Below are positions 15,001-27,194 of a stretch of DNA of 64,000 nucleotides, one piece after another. The notes beneath the pieces are model-generated. The model did not search any database and had not been told where the DNA came from. It saw nothing but the letters and a program-made list of their open reading frames with translations. Origin of the DNA: Mimachlamys varia (lineage: Eukaryota > Mollusca > Bivalvia > Pectinida > Pectinidae); assembly GCA_947623455.1 (NCBI GenBank), contig OX392541.1, forward strand, positions 11,598,719-11,662,718, given 5' to 3'. A program made the position numbers and the translations under genes. Numbering within the stretch: position 1 is the stretch's first letter; the number at the start of each line of letters is the position of its first letter.

Positions 15001-15005
15001 AGTTA
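9016..15005. other. Long AT-rich stretch without recognised genes
   Basis: About 6 kb of AT-rich sequence with scattered short ORFs of no recognisable family. It contains an (AT)n run at 10456-10474, poly-A tracts and a C-rich patch near 13080. A segment ending GAAAG|GTTAGT at 10375 resembles a splice donor after a somewhat GC-richer 200 bp, but no coding content supports an exon. Confidence 0.5.
10456..10474. repeat. (AT)n microsatellite
   Basis: A simple alternating AT run of about 19 bp. Confidence 0.9.
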
Positions 15006-15111
15006 TATTATGGGGTTATAACACAGCATACCGGATTGTACACTCATCATAAACCGCTTAGCGGTTTATTTATAGTACACTCCGGCTTTTTGTGTTATAC
15101 CTCAATAACAT
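15006..15111. mobile_element. Palindromic hairpin element
   Basis: The arms are about 53 bp and pair around the centre AACCGCTTAGCGGTT. GTTATAACACA on the left pairs with TGTGTTATAC on the right, and GTACACTC/AGTACACTC-type segments match. The layout resembles the larger hairpin at 48.1-48.26 kb, which also has a TATAACACA segment and a short GC-rich centre. Confidence 0.7.
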
Positions 15112-16048
15112 AGAAAAATATATTTCAGTTAATCATTAAATATAATTCATTGGTTTGTGTTTTTTTCATCTCTTACAATGTAAGACAACATGATATATAA
15201 ACATGTGAAGATTTCTGAAATTTGGTTTAAAGATGAATTAAGGGTAATCAGCATCAATATTTGTTATCATGTACACAAAATTAGGAACAAATATCATGTT
15301 GTGACATTGTTGATGAAAAATATTTCTCACACGCGACATCCTGCAGACTGTTTACCCAAAGATCAGGACCAAATAAACGGGTCCCTTTTAATTAGGATTA
15401 GAAAGTAGGAAGCACCACTTCAATATTGAGAAAGTTCGATTCAGTAGGCCAAACATTTATCTCACCATATGGCCGTGTTGTTCATTAAGGATTCATTAAT
15501 GGTTCTTAAGGTCAGAAGTATAAAAACCGAAGCTGAAATTGTTTCCAAGACATGTAAACAAGAGCGACATGAGAATGGTACCTAAAAGCCCTTGTAAAAA
15601 TAGTTATAATAGATCATACATGCCTAAATATATTTTTCATGAAAAGCAGTGCATCGATATACATGATGTATCTCATTTTCATGGTTACAGCCAACCTTGG
15701 GTATTGACAACCATTCTCCAGGGTCAATCATTTTGTGACAGAAATATTGGGAAGAAAAAAATTGAAAGAAAACATTTCGTGCATAAAAGAACAACACGTT
15801 TTTGTTATTACTCATTACAAGAATACATGCATATGCATGTCTAAAGGGTTTTTTTCAAAACACTTGCAAATATACAAACAGTTATAAATCGCAGTTTTGT
15901 TTAAACAATTTCAGTTTAGCACGCTAAGTTTTCTAAATGCTTTAAATTATATTTTATAATCAAACCTGTAGTCTTAAATGTGATGCTTCTAATTGAGTTA
16001 AAGCATGATTTTTCCTTATTCGGTATAACACACGACTTAATCTTCATT

Positions 16049-16150
16049 ATTTAAGCATTGATGACCATTATTTTTTAGTTTCATTGGGCATAAAAACATT
16101 TTTGTTAGCAAACTGTATGAATTTGCGTAGCGGATTCTTACAAAAGTTTG
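16049..16150 (+). repeat. Dispersed repeat R5, + copy
   Basis: ATTTAAGCATTGATGAC and GCGTAGCGGATTCTTACAAA recur as an inverted copy at 38530-38600. It is probably a mobile-element remnant. Confidence 0.6.
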
Positions 16151-16669
16151 ACATCAACGCTGATAATTAATTTTTGAAACTTATTTTCAAATTTAAAACG
16201 TGTTTATGTACAATTTCACTGATCTAAGAACGGATTCTTTTTACAAATGAATACGCTGTATTCTGCTTACAATCAATTGAAAATTAATAATATACCTTTA
16301 TATATGACTGTTTTGAATAGTCGAACATTCATAAAATAAATATTTGCCAAAATTTTGCCACAACGTCTGGTACCTGTTAACCATATGTGTAAAGTTCAAG
16401 CAACACTCAAAAAGTAGTTAATTTCTGATTAATTTTGTTCAAACTTAATTTTGATAAAAGATAGCTTAAAATATTAAACAAAATCTTTCATACCGCATAT
16501 CCTTATGTGCTCTATTAAAATGACAAATGTGTCGACACGCGATAGTCTGAATAAAAGCTATTTGTGGTGACATATATGTGAAGCCACGGATGCAACTTGT
16601 GTTAATAAATACAATGGGCAGTATCCTCTTGTAGTAATGAAATGTTCTGACCAAAACCACTTGTTGTCA

Positions 16670-17115
16670 TGCAGTATACTGACGGAAGTCACTTTTGACC
16701 ATGAAACATCATAATTGAGGCTTCTTGTGATAAAAAGAGTATCCCAGGAGAATCCATTTGTGGAACAAAAATTGTTTTACATGGCGAGTGCTCATTGTGG
16801 TACAATGTAATAAAACATCATGAGAAAACCCACGTGTGGTTCTGAAACTTCTTGACAAAAACCCACTTGTGTTTAAGATACGTCATAATAGGAACCACCT
16901 TTGGTTATAAAACGCCATGATGGACGCCACCTGTCCCCATTTACACAATTGGACAGTGTCCTTTGTGTTCATGAAACGTCGTGGCGAAAACATTTGTGGT
17001 CAGAAAACATCCTGGCGGATGTCCATTGTGATGATAAAACGTCATGAAAAAATCCACTTTTCACCGGATGTCATGACAAAATCCATCAATAGTGCAGGTA
17101 GCGCCATCGACGAGG
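16670..17115. repeat. Degenerate 32-33-bp minisatellite
   Basis: Units resemble CCACTTGTGGTTATGAAACG plus TCATGACGGAA. Successive CCAC positions at 16831, 16864, 16896 and 16928 give the period. Units are strongly diverged, suggesting an old array. The short ORF across it is not a gene. Confidence 0.65.
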
Positions 17116-18030
17116 CAACACTATGAGAAGGAAACAATCTTTCTGGGTACCTTGTTACGTCCCGTCGCTTTGGGGACACTCGTGATGCTATTTCGTTGGT
17201 TTATCATTTGTTTCTAGCGTTAAGCTGTGTTACTTTTAAGTAATTTTGTGAACGCTGAGATAAATATTTTCTATATATTATTTTTACTCAGAGTTATGTC
17301 TTTCAGACATATGTAATTAATACGAAGAAACTTAACCTAACGAACAATAGCGGAAACCTGTTCCCTGTCTTGGATTTTTTTTAAGCTTAGACAATATTCT
17401 TTTAATGTTTTATATGAAAAATTTCAGACAAAAGTATCATTTATCGCAAGATATGCCTAGGGATCTATGTCTCACTGCATGTTATTTGTTAATTATCACC
17501 ATTCGCAACCCTAATTTTCGTTTCTGATGCATTCGCAATATATCTTGGACAGAACGTGTTCATTGACAATGTACAACTGTAGATCCGTGTGTAAGTATGA
17601 ACTCGAGAGGTGGAAGCTCAGTTTTGACAAGTTAAAGATTTATTTTCAATCTTAAATTATTTTCGATAGTTTTTTTATCTGTATGATTTTGTTCCCATAA
17701 AAGTGTTTCAAGGTCTTGTTTTTTCCACTATTTTTAGTAATATTTATAAAACAATGAAAATGACAGGGCAGTCTTAAATACTATTACACTTTAAATACTT
17801 TGTAATATGTTATATGCCTACATACCATTATGTTTACATAATAAAACATTTTAAAAATAATACAAAAGTAAAAACCATAATAACGATATGGAATAGATAC
17901 ACAACTTTTATTTTGAAATAATATTCCCGTTAACTGATCTAGTGAAACATGAAACATAATACTATAATGATTAATACAATGAGTGATATTGTGAAACCGA
18001 ATTACATTTGTAAAACTTAACATAAAGCAA
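17116..18030. other. No recognised feature
   Basis: AT-rich sequence with no gene, SINE or clear repeat that I can identify. Confidence 0.5.
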
Positions 18031-18298
18031 TTATTGCGATAGTTTAAACAGGATAATGAATCAGTAACTATTTATCAGAGTACGAACAGTATCACAAACG
18101 AAGAAATGCTAATATTCATATTAAACTTTAAAAGAAAACTGAAACTTCAATTGTGCAAGTTATTGCGATAGTTTAAACAGGATAATGAATCAGTAAATAT
18201 TTATCAGAGTACGAACAGCATCACAAACGAAGAAATGCTAATATTCAGATAAAACTGTTTAAAAAAGTAAAATATTTTGAAACTTCAAATGTGCAAAT
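18031..18298. repeat. Tandem duplication, 129-bp period
   Basis: TTATTGCGATAGTTTAAACA starts at 18031 and again at 18160. The copies are nearly identical over the first 100 bp. The second has a small insertion near its end before GAAACTTCAAATGTGC. Confidence 0.85.
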
Positions 18299-19309
18299 GT
18301 TTTGCATATATTTCAAATTTTTGAAATTTAATCAAAATTGAAAAAATATATATATATATATTACGGCTATTATCATAATAACATGATAAAATACGAAGTA
18401 CATGAATGAATACAATATTTATTGAAATGTATACTACCTGTTCTTGTAAATTTGCTCCTACTTGTTTCAAACACATGTTTAAACATGTTCATTCATCGTC
18501 TCATCATGTCCAATTCATTGTTTATAGAATAATTCAAAGCGATAACATTTTCTGTTGCGTTTGAAATATTAAGTTAAAAATATTCCCTGAACTCGTTTAC
18601 TTTTTTCCTTCGCTTTTCATTCAGCACAACACATGTAAGCTTAAATCAACACGTTTTGTCAATATTCAATCACACATTTATCTTAGTTAAACATTTTTAT
18701 GAACTACTCTCATTTGTTTCAATAACATATTATGAGACATACAATGTACAGAAGATGAAGGTAGATTTTTATTTCATTGATACTGTCTTTCAGTCAAAGA
18801 TTTTTTATGAATGTACGCCACTGTATAAGCTAAAAAGCATTTATACATTAACAGCATATTTGCAGTTCACAAAGATCACAACGGAAAAACCAATTAGATG
18901 TCTCGTATTTATCAGATTTCTGATTAATTATTTATAGCATTCACTGTACCAAAGAAAGAACACATCCGAATGATCAAAATAAGAGATTCATTGAAGTTGT
19001 TTTCAAGTCGAGTTAATAATTGATTCTCAGTCTGAGCGTTTTTCATATGAAATCTTAAATTAATGGAATACTGTTTACAGCATTGTTATAAAAAACAAAC
19101 ATTTAGGTTTGGCAGCAGGTCTATATATGTATGCCAAAAGTTGTCAGACGTAAGTCCGAAATGAAAAACACGTCCTGCAAAATTATAAATGGGAAATTCA
19201 AAAGATAGACTACTATTCAAAATTCAAAGTAAAACATTGAACATGCTGACTTATTATTAAATAAGTCAGAATTAACATCTCTGACACATTCAAACGTTCT
19301 TATTCACCT
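18299..19309. other. No recognised feature
   Basis: AT-rich DNA with an (AT)n patch near 18346-18361 and a 93-codon ORF (18656-18937) that has no recognisable domain. Confidence 0.5.
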
Positions 19310-19505
19310 GCCTCGTTTTTTCTGGTCAGCATTGAGCATCTTAGCAACTATATCGATAAGAAGAAGTACATTCTTCCTGGTCTTTTTCTCTTACATTTGT
19401 CCATAGCTCTTTTCCTTTTTCATATTTTCTTCCTAGTCTAAACGTTTTGGGTTCGGATGATGGTTTTGTTGACGCTTTGATATTATCTGTTTTCTCAACA
19501 ACAGA
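19310..19505 (+). mobile_element. R3 retroposon tail, copy 1 (degenerate)
   Basis: Recognised by GGTCTTTTTCTC, then TTTGGGTTCGGATGATGG and TTTTGTTGACGCTTTG in the order seen in better copies. Confidence 0.55.
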
Positions 19506-19634
19506 AAATGTGATCGAAACACGATTAATAAAGCCGTTATTTAAAATTCATTTACTCTTTAACTTTAATAATATACCAAATATTTCATCTTTACTTTCAA
19601 ACATGAATGATTTTGAATAAATCACGTGATCTCT

Positions 19635-21179
19635 GGGGACAAATAGACATACATATCTTGCAGTAAATAAAAACTGTTAGGTTTGGAGCAAGTAGTTAGC
19701 CATAAATAGCTGTAAAAAAACATGTAAGGTAGGAACAAATAGACAAATATATATGACTGTAAATAAAAAATGCTAGGTTTGGCGACAAATAGACAAGTAT
19801 GTATAACTGTAAATAAAATAAGTTAGTTTTGGCGACAAATAGACAAATATGTATGACTGTAAATAAAATATGTTTGGTTTGCGACAAATAGACAAACGTG
19901 TATTACTGTAAATGAAATATGTTAGGTTTGCGACAAATAGACAAATATGTATGACTGTAAATAAAACATATTAGGTTTGGAGACAAATAGACAAATATGT
20001 ATGACTGTAAATAAAGTATGTTAGGTTTGCGACAAATACACAAACGTGTATGACTGTTAATAAAGTATGTTAGGTTTGCAACAAATAGACAAATATGTAT
20101 GACTGCAAATAAAACATGTCAGGTTTGGAGACAAATAGACAAATATGTATGACTGTAAATAAAATATGTCAGGTTAAGCGGCAAAAGACAAATATGTATG
20201 ACTGTAAATAAAGTATGTTAGGTTTGCGACAAATAGACAAATATGTATGACTGTAAATAAAACATGTTAGGTTTGGAGACAAATAGACAAATATGTATGA
20301 CTGTAAATAAAACATGTCAGGTTTGGCGACAAATAGACAAATGTGTATGACTGTAAATAAAGTATGTTAGGTTTGGCGACAAATAGACAAATATGTATGA
20401 CTGTAAATAAAGTATTTTAGGTTTGCGACAAATAGACAAATATGTATGACTGTAAAAAAACATGTTAGGTTTGGCGACAAATAGACAAATATGTATGACT
20501 GTAAATAAAGTATGTTAGGTTTGCGACAAATAGACAAATATGTATGACTGTAAATAAAACATGTTAGGGTTGGCGACAAATAGACAAATATGTATGACTG
20601 TAAATAAAACATGTTAGGATTGGAGACATATAGACAAATATGTATGACTGTAAATAAAACATGTCAGGTTTGGCGACAAATAGACAAATATGTATGACTG
20701 TAAATAAAGTATGTTAGGTTTGGCGACAAATAGACAAGTATGTATAACTGTAAATAAAATAAGTTAGTTTTGGCGACAAATAGACAAATATGTATGACTG
20801 TAAATAAAATATGTTAGGTTTGCGACAAATAGACAAACGTGTATTTCTGTAAATGAAATATGTTAGGTTTGCGACAAATAGACAAATATGTATGACTGTA
20901 AATACAATATGTTAGGTTTGGCGACAAATAGACAAATATGTATGACTGTAAATAAAGTATGTTAGGTTTGCAACAAATAGACAAACGTGTATTACTGTAA
21001 ATGAAATATGTTAGGTTTGCGACAAATAGACAAATATGTATGACTGAAAATAAAACATGTTAGGTTTGGCGACAAATAGACAAATATGTATGACTGTAAA
21101 TAAAGTATGTTAGGTTTGGAGACAAATAGACAAATATGTCGGACTGTAAATAAAATATGTCAGGTTTAGCGGCAAAAGA
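19635..21179. repeat. 49-50-bp minisatellite, about 31 units
   Basis: The unit is GGCGACAAATAGACAAATAT followed by GTATGACTGTAAATAAAGTA and TGTTAGGTTT. Variants alternate between GCGAC and GGCGAC and between AACATGT and AGTATGT. Some longer stretches appear twice, indicating higher-order duplication of unit blocks. An inserted 322-bp segment follows at 21180. Confidence 0.9.
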
Positions 21180-21501
21180 CTCCATATACTAATTAAGGAC
21201 TAAGGACGGCGTATGCAATATGAGTTTATTTTGGAAGACGTTTGCTTATTCATGATCTGTATTTGAAATAATGATATAGTCTCTCCTTAGATTACTTCCT
21301 TGGGAATGTTTGTTGGTTATCTCCCTTAAAGTCTTCCCCGTCTTATAAACGTGAGTCATAAGATATAAAGGAATGGTATGAGAGGTCTGGCCTATGGTTA
21401 TAAGTTCTAGGCCATCCATGTGATTCACTAGTGTTCAATACCTGTATGACAAAGGCGTTCTGACGAGAAAATGACATCGCGTGCACAAAAGGCAATAAAG
21501 G
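21180..21501. mobile_element. 322-bp duplicated segment, copy 1 (inside minisatellite)
   Basis: By eye this segment is identical to 25956-26277. It begins CTCCATATACTAATTAAGG and ends GGCAATAAAGG. It interrupts the minisatellite, so it arrived after the array formed. No terminal inverted repeats are visible. Its minus-strand 60-codon ORF has no known family. Confidence 0.8.
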
Positions 21502-21665
21502 AAACAAATAGACAAAATGCATGACTGTAAAAGAATATGTTGGGTTTTGGGACAAATAGACAAACATACATGACTTCAAATAAAAAAAATTAGGTTTGGG
21601 AACAAATAGACAAATATGTTTAGTCATACATATTGGGTAAATAAAACATGTTGGGTTTGGGGACT
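21502..21665. repeat. Right remnant of the 49-50-bp minisatellite
   Basis: About three diverged units, with GGGTTTGGGGAC variants, continue after the inserted segment. This shows the array was once continuous across 21180-21501. Confidence 0.8.
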
Positions 21666-22291
21666 TATAGACTAATAGATCTTTTGCAACTTATGACATC
21701 GTTAGAACATTATATATATTACATCAATCCATCTGTTTAATAGACGTTAAAGAGGCGATAATTGAACAGCTGGCACCATCGCAATACTTTGGATATGACT
21801 ATCAAAACCTATTTCAACTCTCTTTAAGGGATGTTCTTTGGTATCGGTCTTCAGATGATACACATTTAATATATATCATAAATTATTGCTGTGAAGGCGT
21901 TAAATCCGGCGTTTTGATAAAAACAAATAAAAACATAAGCATAGTCAATAATGACAATTTCAATTATTAATGATATAGGTACCTGTTCAGTCATGTATGT
22001 GTTTATGATGGCAATATATTCTATATTAAGAAACATATTCAGCAATAAAATCCATTCTACGATTCATAATACATTATTGGTATAATTAGTTTGCATAAGA
22101 TATGGTTGTGTAATCTATATCAAATTTCTATTACGTTCAATGATGCTGATGATGTATTTCGCATCGATGCGTCCAAAAGGAAATAATGCTGAATCTATAT
22201 TAATATAACCTGATTTCTACAAGTATATTTGTACATTATTTTACTGAGTTATATATTTTTTAATCATGGTTGCATTGATAATAATATTAAA
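21666..22291. other. No recognised feature
   Basis: AT-rich DNA between the minisatellite and hammerhead copy b. I see no gene or repeat of note. Confidence 0.5.
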
Positions 22292-22440
22292 AGATGACGT
22301 AACACACACACACATGTTGCATCTTTTACATTTAATAATAGAAACAGTATACCCGAAAAAATGAATTAAACCGCGACGTACAGCTGCTTCGTCCTTCTGG
22401 GACTCGTCAGTGATGCTAGAGGCCAAAAAGTGGGCTGGAA
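22292..22440 (-). mobile_element. Hammerhead-bearing retroposon, copy b
   Basis: This minus-strand copy has the conserved 3' end (GATGACGTAACACAC in + orientation at 22293) and is cut short on its 5' side near 22440, just past the ATTCC-type segment. Confidence 0.6.
22373..22416 (-). ncRNA. Hammerhead ribozyme copy b, stem I and A15.1 altered
   Basis: The motif has CTGACGA, stem II GTCC/GGAC, then GAAG where GAAA is expected, then CAGCTGTA. The stem I 3' strand is CGTCGC, which mismatches GCATCA at three positions. G8 and G12 survive, but stem I is weak. Probably inactive. Confidence 0.6.
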
Positions 22441-23343
22441 TTTAATTGGAATTTGCATATGCAATTGGAATAATGATATCAGTACGTTACATTGACATAC
22501 AGACAGACAAAGTTATACTTGTCAAGACTATCTTAATATCCTACAATGCGTAGAAAACCGTGTAAGCAATAACGGTTACTCTGTTTTTAAAATCTCAAAA
22601 AAGACATTTAGATTTAGATCTTATGTTTTGTTGAAGGTGCAACGTCAGTTCAATAATTTTATTTGAGAATTTCTATCCCACACACTTGCGTAATAAGCAA
22701 ACTAAACACTCCGTATAGAATTTAAAATTGTTTATTTTTTTTTCAAATAATGGAATTTTTAAATATACTAAGGTTAAAACATTTTTACATATTTTTTTTA
22801 AATAATTTACTTATAGACATATATACATATTAATAGCTACTTTGTAATCCGGTACATCCATCCTGTTTTTTGTTTTTGTCTACTTTGTTTTTGTCTTTGT
22901 TTTTTCGTACCCGTTTCGTACCTATCATTTTTATGTATATTCCGTTTATGCGATGTAACGTGTATTTTATGTGTCTTGATAAAGGGGAAGATAGCCTTGA
23001 AAATTTGACAATTTATTTGTCCGTACTGTCGTTATTACTTCCACGATCATATAGGCAAACTGAGGGTATGTATATAAAAATCCTTCATATCTTATAAACG
23101 AACTAGGTTCAATCAACACTTAAATAATGTGAAAAAAAATAACAAATTATACATGTTGGTTATTTACAAAGATGAAGACGTCATAACCTCGGTCATCCTG
23201 CAGCATCATGTTATGTCTTGATGCTATAAACGTACTGGCTTTGGCACAATCACATTTTAGCGCAAAATCCAATTTTAATTTTAACTTGATAAGTTCAGTT
23301 AGGCATTGGCACACTCAAATTTAAGTGCATATTTGAATTTAAA
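22441..23343. other. No recognised gene
   Basis: AT-rich DNA. A 75-codon ORF at 22870-23097 has no recognisable domain. Confidence 0.45.
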
Positions 23344-23539
23344 CAGGCCCCGGTTTCATCAACGTTCCTTAGTTAAGGAAATACCTAAACTCTAAAATCT
23401 CCATAGGAAAGCATAACAGAATTTAAGAAAAGTTCCTTAACTAAGGATTTCCCCCTGAAAATGTCTATTGCTTTCCTATGTAGATTTTCAAGTTAAAGAA
23501 TTTACTTAAGTTAAGGAACGTTGATGAAACCGGGGCCTG
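23344..23539. mobile_element. Fold-back MITE with CAGGCCCCGG termini
   Basis: Perfect terminal inverted repeats start CAGGCCCCGGTTTCATCAAC at 23344 and end with its complement at 23539. The arms continue imperfectly (GTTCCTTAGTTAAGG against CTTAAGTTAAGGAAC) to a total of 196 bp. No clear target duplication is visible. I recall this terminus as common in mollusc genomes. Confidence 0.8.
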
Positions 23540-24360
23540 ATAGAAGCAATGATGCTTTAGCATGCATGGATCAATTACTGTTAAAAGAATATACAGAAAC
23601 TGTTACTTTTCATAGTTAGCGGCATTATTTCAGCGCGAAAATCGCTTGGATAAAATTACCGCTAAAATATGTTCGTTTAGAGTAGTTAAACATTCATCGT
23701 CGGAAACCGAAGAAAACTTGTGGGTTGTGTTTAAACAAAATAAGGGACAACAAGTCATATCGTCTTAACAGAAAGATACACGTCATTTTTCTTCAATAAC
23801 GCGTCTATGGCTTTTTTCTGGAAATCTTTAAAGCTGGTGATGCTAAATCTCTCTTCTATACTGGAAGACGCCATATTGGAAAATGATCTAGCCGAGTGCC
23901 TCTATAAAACGACCTTTCTGATTGGTCGAAATCTCCGAATAGACTTCTATTCGGGGAAACGAGGAATTTCGATTGTTTTAGCCCACGGGACACAAACGCC
24001 AGAGCAGTGTACCGTGGGTCTCCGACGATGTTAAACATTATAATGTAATATGTCTTATAGAATAAATCCTCACAAGATAATTGTTTAAAAGTGATATGAT
24101 ATACTAAGCATGAATGGCCATAAATACATGTATTATTATTGTAAACTGTAAGTAATTTGACTTAGATAAAATTCTAAATACAGAGGACGTGCAGGATACT
24201 ATAAGTATTTTTGAATAAGATATCACCAATATTTTATTGTCAATTATTCCCGCTGTTATAATTTTTGGTATAAAACAAAAAACTGGTCGACCTTTGTCTA
24301 AACTCTTCATTTCTTCCATTAGTCTAACTAGCTATATAGACTGTCTAGAAATACTACCCT
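23540..24360. other. CpG-richer stretch without a confirmed gene
   Basis: From 23600 to 24035 the sequence is less AT-rich. It contains ACGCGTCTATGG and GACGCCATATTGG, with a 75-codon ORF at 23807-24034. A small hairpin CGAATAG/CTATTCG lies near 23936-23953. It could be a promoter region or transposon remnant. I cannot assign it. Confidence 0.3.
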
Positions 24361-24418
24361 ATTTTCTGTATGTATTTTTGAATTTAAAAGGTGCAGCACA
24401 TGTGTGTATTATATCATC
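24361..24418 (+). mobile_element. 3' fragment of the hammerhead-bearing retroposon
   Basis: Only the segment downstream of the ribozyme is present. It includes AATTTAAAAGGTGCAGCACA and a degraded 3' terminus ATATCATC. No ribozyme core remains. Confidence 0.5.
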
Positions 24419-25644
24419 TTTTCATATTTCGTAAACAATGTGTACGCTTACAAGGTTTTTTTTATATTTTCGCCTTTCCTGTTTCTCAACTCGGCTGTTA
24501 AGATTTTTCGTGCAAACACCTACAAATGAATGCAAATGTCAAATTCAATAAATATTCAATAAATGTTTAAGAAGTCTTTGTATCATGATAAATAATTCTA
24601 AATTTGAATTTGAATATTGTCATCGGTTTTTTAAAGTACATTAAGAAATTCAAAGGCGCCAAGAGGTAATATTAATATTGTTAAGGAATTATCGTGAATG
24701 AACAGGGATTTCAAAAATGCATGAAAGCAATAAATTGAAAGAAACCATAAACTAAAAACGATGATCGCGTCGTTTTAATTTAGGACATAAATGTTTATAA
24801 GTTATAAGTTTATATCCTATATGACCTCTACTAGTTGAAGTCAGCAACAAGTAACGGCATCGTAGTATTCTTGCCCTTACTAATTTACTTGACCCCTATA
24901 TAAGGACCTCTTCCCAATAAATCTAATTGAGTACTATTTCACAGCAATACCCTCTATAAATGTAACTTGTTTCTTCTCCCCTACATCGCCCTCTTTACTG
25001 CAGTTTATAGACATAACGTCCTTTTTACGTATTAAAGATCAAAATATAGAAATAGCACCCACTTTAAATTATAAAGCGAACTCGCCCCTCTGAATTTTAC
25101 TTTTCTCTTAATGCAAGTAAATTAAATATTATATTAGTAACCATCACCCCTAAAACGCTTACTGGTTCCCAAATATATAGCAATCGTGTTTCCATAAATT
25201 TTACTCGTCCCTATATAGCGACCTCGATCTAACAGATTCTACTTTGTCCTTGAGAAATGACCTCTTTAAATATGTTACTTCTACTTCTAAAATTGTCTAC
25301 ATATAAGTATATAATGAATGTTTTAGCAAATGTAAATATAATACATTCACAAGAAATACTCTACCTGAACACATCTTGTTACCGTGATTATTTGACAGAG
25401 TGTAATAATGTTTGGTCGCCATTGTATCATTGTTAAACATTTTTCCCTCTTATTATTGGCCAGTTATTTTAATTTTCGTCGCTTTGAGCTTATATTGTAA
25501 TATACGATCTAATGAAAATGCATTTCTTTTAAACAAAATTATATCATTTCATCAACAAAATTACGTTATTTCATTATAGGTTTTGTTTTGTTTTGTTGAA
25601 CGTCTTATTGACAACTTATGTCTAATGATTATAATAATAATGAT
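24419..25644. other. No recognised feature
   Basis: AT-rich DNA. From 24880 to 25260 it holds loosely repeated TACTTCTCCCTATATA-like phrases (CCCTATATAAGGACCTC, TCCCTATATAGCGACC), which may be a very degenerate tandem repeat. Confidence 0.4.
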
Positions 25645-25955
25645 TCAAGGTTCTTATAAACCTATAGGTCGTCTCAAAGCGGTTCACACATTATTATCCG
25701 TGGTTATAGGGCCAACAGTCTATAACGTTATCATCTCCCTGGGAAGCATACAACCGGTGCTGCTATTTCGGCGCCCATTGCTAGCATTCTACACTTTCTA
25801 GCATTGCCAAACCACGTATTCATTTACAGCTGGGTAGACTGGAACAAGCGAAGTAAAGTGTCTTGTTCAAGGATACAACACGAGTGTTGTGGCCGTGACT
25901 CGAACCCTTAACCCTTCGATCACGAGCCCGGCGTCCTACCAATAGACCACCGTGC
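25645..25955 (-). mobile_element. tRNA-derived SINE
   Basis: On the minus strand the head has an A box (TGGTCTATTGG, + 25939-25949) and a B box (GGGTTCGAGTC, + 25897-25907), spaced as in a tRNA. A conserved central body follows (CGCTTGTTCCAGTCTACCCA and CAGCTGTAAATG), then a tail ending near CGCTTTGAGACGACC. The body resembles conserved-core SINEs of bivalves. It is transcribed by RNA polymerase III when active and mobilised by a LINE. Confidence 0.85.
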
Positions 25956-26277
25956 CTCCATATACTAATTAAGGACTAAGGACGGCGTATGCAATATGAG
26001 TTTATTTTGGAAGACGTTTGCTTATTCATGATCTGTATTTGAAATAATGATATAGTCTCTCCTTAGATTACTTCCTTGGGAATGTTTGTTGGTTATCTCC
26101 CTTAAAGTCTTCCCCGTCTTATAAACGTGAGTCATAAGATATAAAGGAATGGTATGAGAGGTCTGGCCTATGGTTATAAGTTCTAGGCCATCCATGTGAT
26201 TCACTAGTGTTCAATACCTGTATGACAAAGGCGTTCTGACGAGAAAATGACATCGCGTGCACAAAAGGCAATAAAGG
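25956..26277. mobile_element. 322-bp duplicated segment, copy 2 (abutting a SINE)
   Basis: The offset to copy 1 is exactly 4776 bp along its length, with no mismatch seen. Its left edge touches the tRNA-like head of a minus-strand SINE ending at 25955. Complete identity points to a recent transposition, gene conversion or an assembly artefact. Confidence 0.8.
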
Positions 26278-26894
26278 TACATCTGAATTAAAATCAACTT
26301 GTACAAGATAGTTTGACTGTTGATTTATTTTTTAAGGTTTGGTTATTTTTTTCCTTTTATCTAAAAAATGTGTCTTACGTAACTTTGCTAACAAATAATT
26401 TCTGTAACCAAGGCTAACGTAGCTTTGTGTCTTTAAAGAGAAGGGCGCACAAACAGGAACATTACCTTCAATGTAAAAAGGATAAGATTTTTTTGTTTGG
26501 GTTCCAGGTAAAAAGTAATTTTGTGCTCGTAAAATATCCGTCATATGTAGTATCAATTTAACTTTAGTCCGATGAATGTCCTCAAAACAATTACTTTTAA
26601 AAAACATGCAAGGACGGGGTTTGTCCATAAACAATGTCAGTTGAAAAGGGTTTGGTGAAGGGGGGTGGTGGTGGTGGTGGTGGGTGGGGATGGGGGTGGA
26701 GGTTAAAGAAACCAATCACCATAAACTAAACTAAAGGAGTGGATACATATATAAGTTTTCCTGAAAATGTGCTGCCAAGTATTCATTTTATTTATTTGCA
26801 GCATTGTTTTGTATATATATCTTTAGTAATAACCTATTTTTATCAGTTGAACCCTTTGTTATATTGTGATTCTGTATAAAATGTTACATTCAGA
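26278..26894. repeat. GGT-rich low-complexity patch and surrounding DNA
   Basis: A (GGT)n-like run at 26663-26702 encodes poly-His on the minus strand within a 127-codon ORF (26332-26715). The ORF has no recognisable domain and is probably chance. Confidence 0.6.
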
Positions 26895-27075
26895 CCCATG
26901 GCGGCTAACATACATGAAGCAGAAGACGCTTACTCTTCCGGAACACCTGGTCTTGTTCTCTTAGCTTATACGAAAGTCTCCATGTAAATTTTTCCTTTGT
27001 TCCTATTTTGCCTCTAATTCAATCGTTTTGAATTCGGATTATGGTTTTGTTGGCGCTTTTGTATTCTATGATTTT
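26895..27075 (+). mobile_element. R3 retroposon tail, copy 2
   Basis: Contains GCAGAAGACGCTTACTCTTC, ACACCTGGTCTTGTTCTC and GGATTATGGTTTTGTTGGCG. The 5' side is truncated soon before the GCAGAAGACGC block. Confidence 0.7.
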
Positions 27076-27194
27076 TTCGTGTATGCCCATTAAAACAAAT
27101 ATGTGATGCCGTATGTAAAGTTTACACTTTCATTTTTTCAGATGCAATTGAAAGTGTAAACTGTTAATGGTTTTTGTTCGAGAGATTCGAGAGA

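Noticed and set aside
19696..20612. Minus-strand ORFs with repeated YLSICRQT-like phrases
   Set aside because: They are read-through of the 49-50-bp minisatellite.
21246..21428. 60-residue minus-strand ORF repeated exactly at 26022-26204
   Set aside because: The identity reflects the 322-bp DNA duplication and not protein conservation. There is no known family.
26332..26715. 127-residue minus-strand ORF with a poly-His run
   Set aside because: The His run comes from a GGT microsatellite, and the rest has no recognisable domain or conserved composition.
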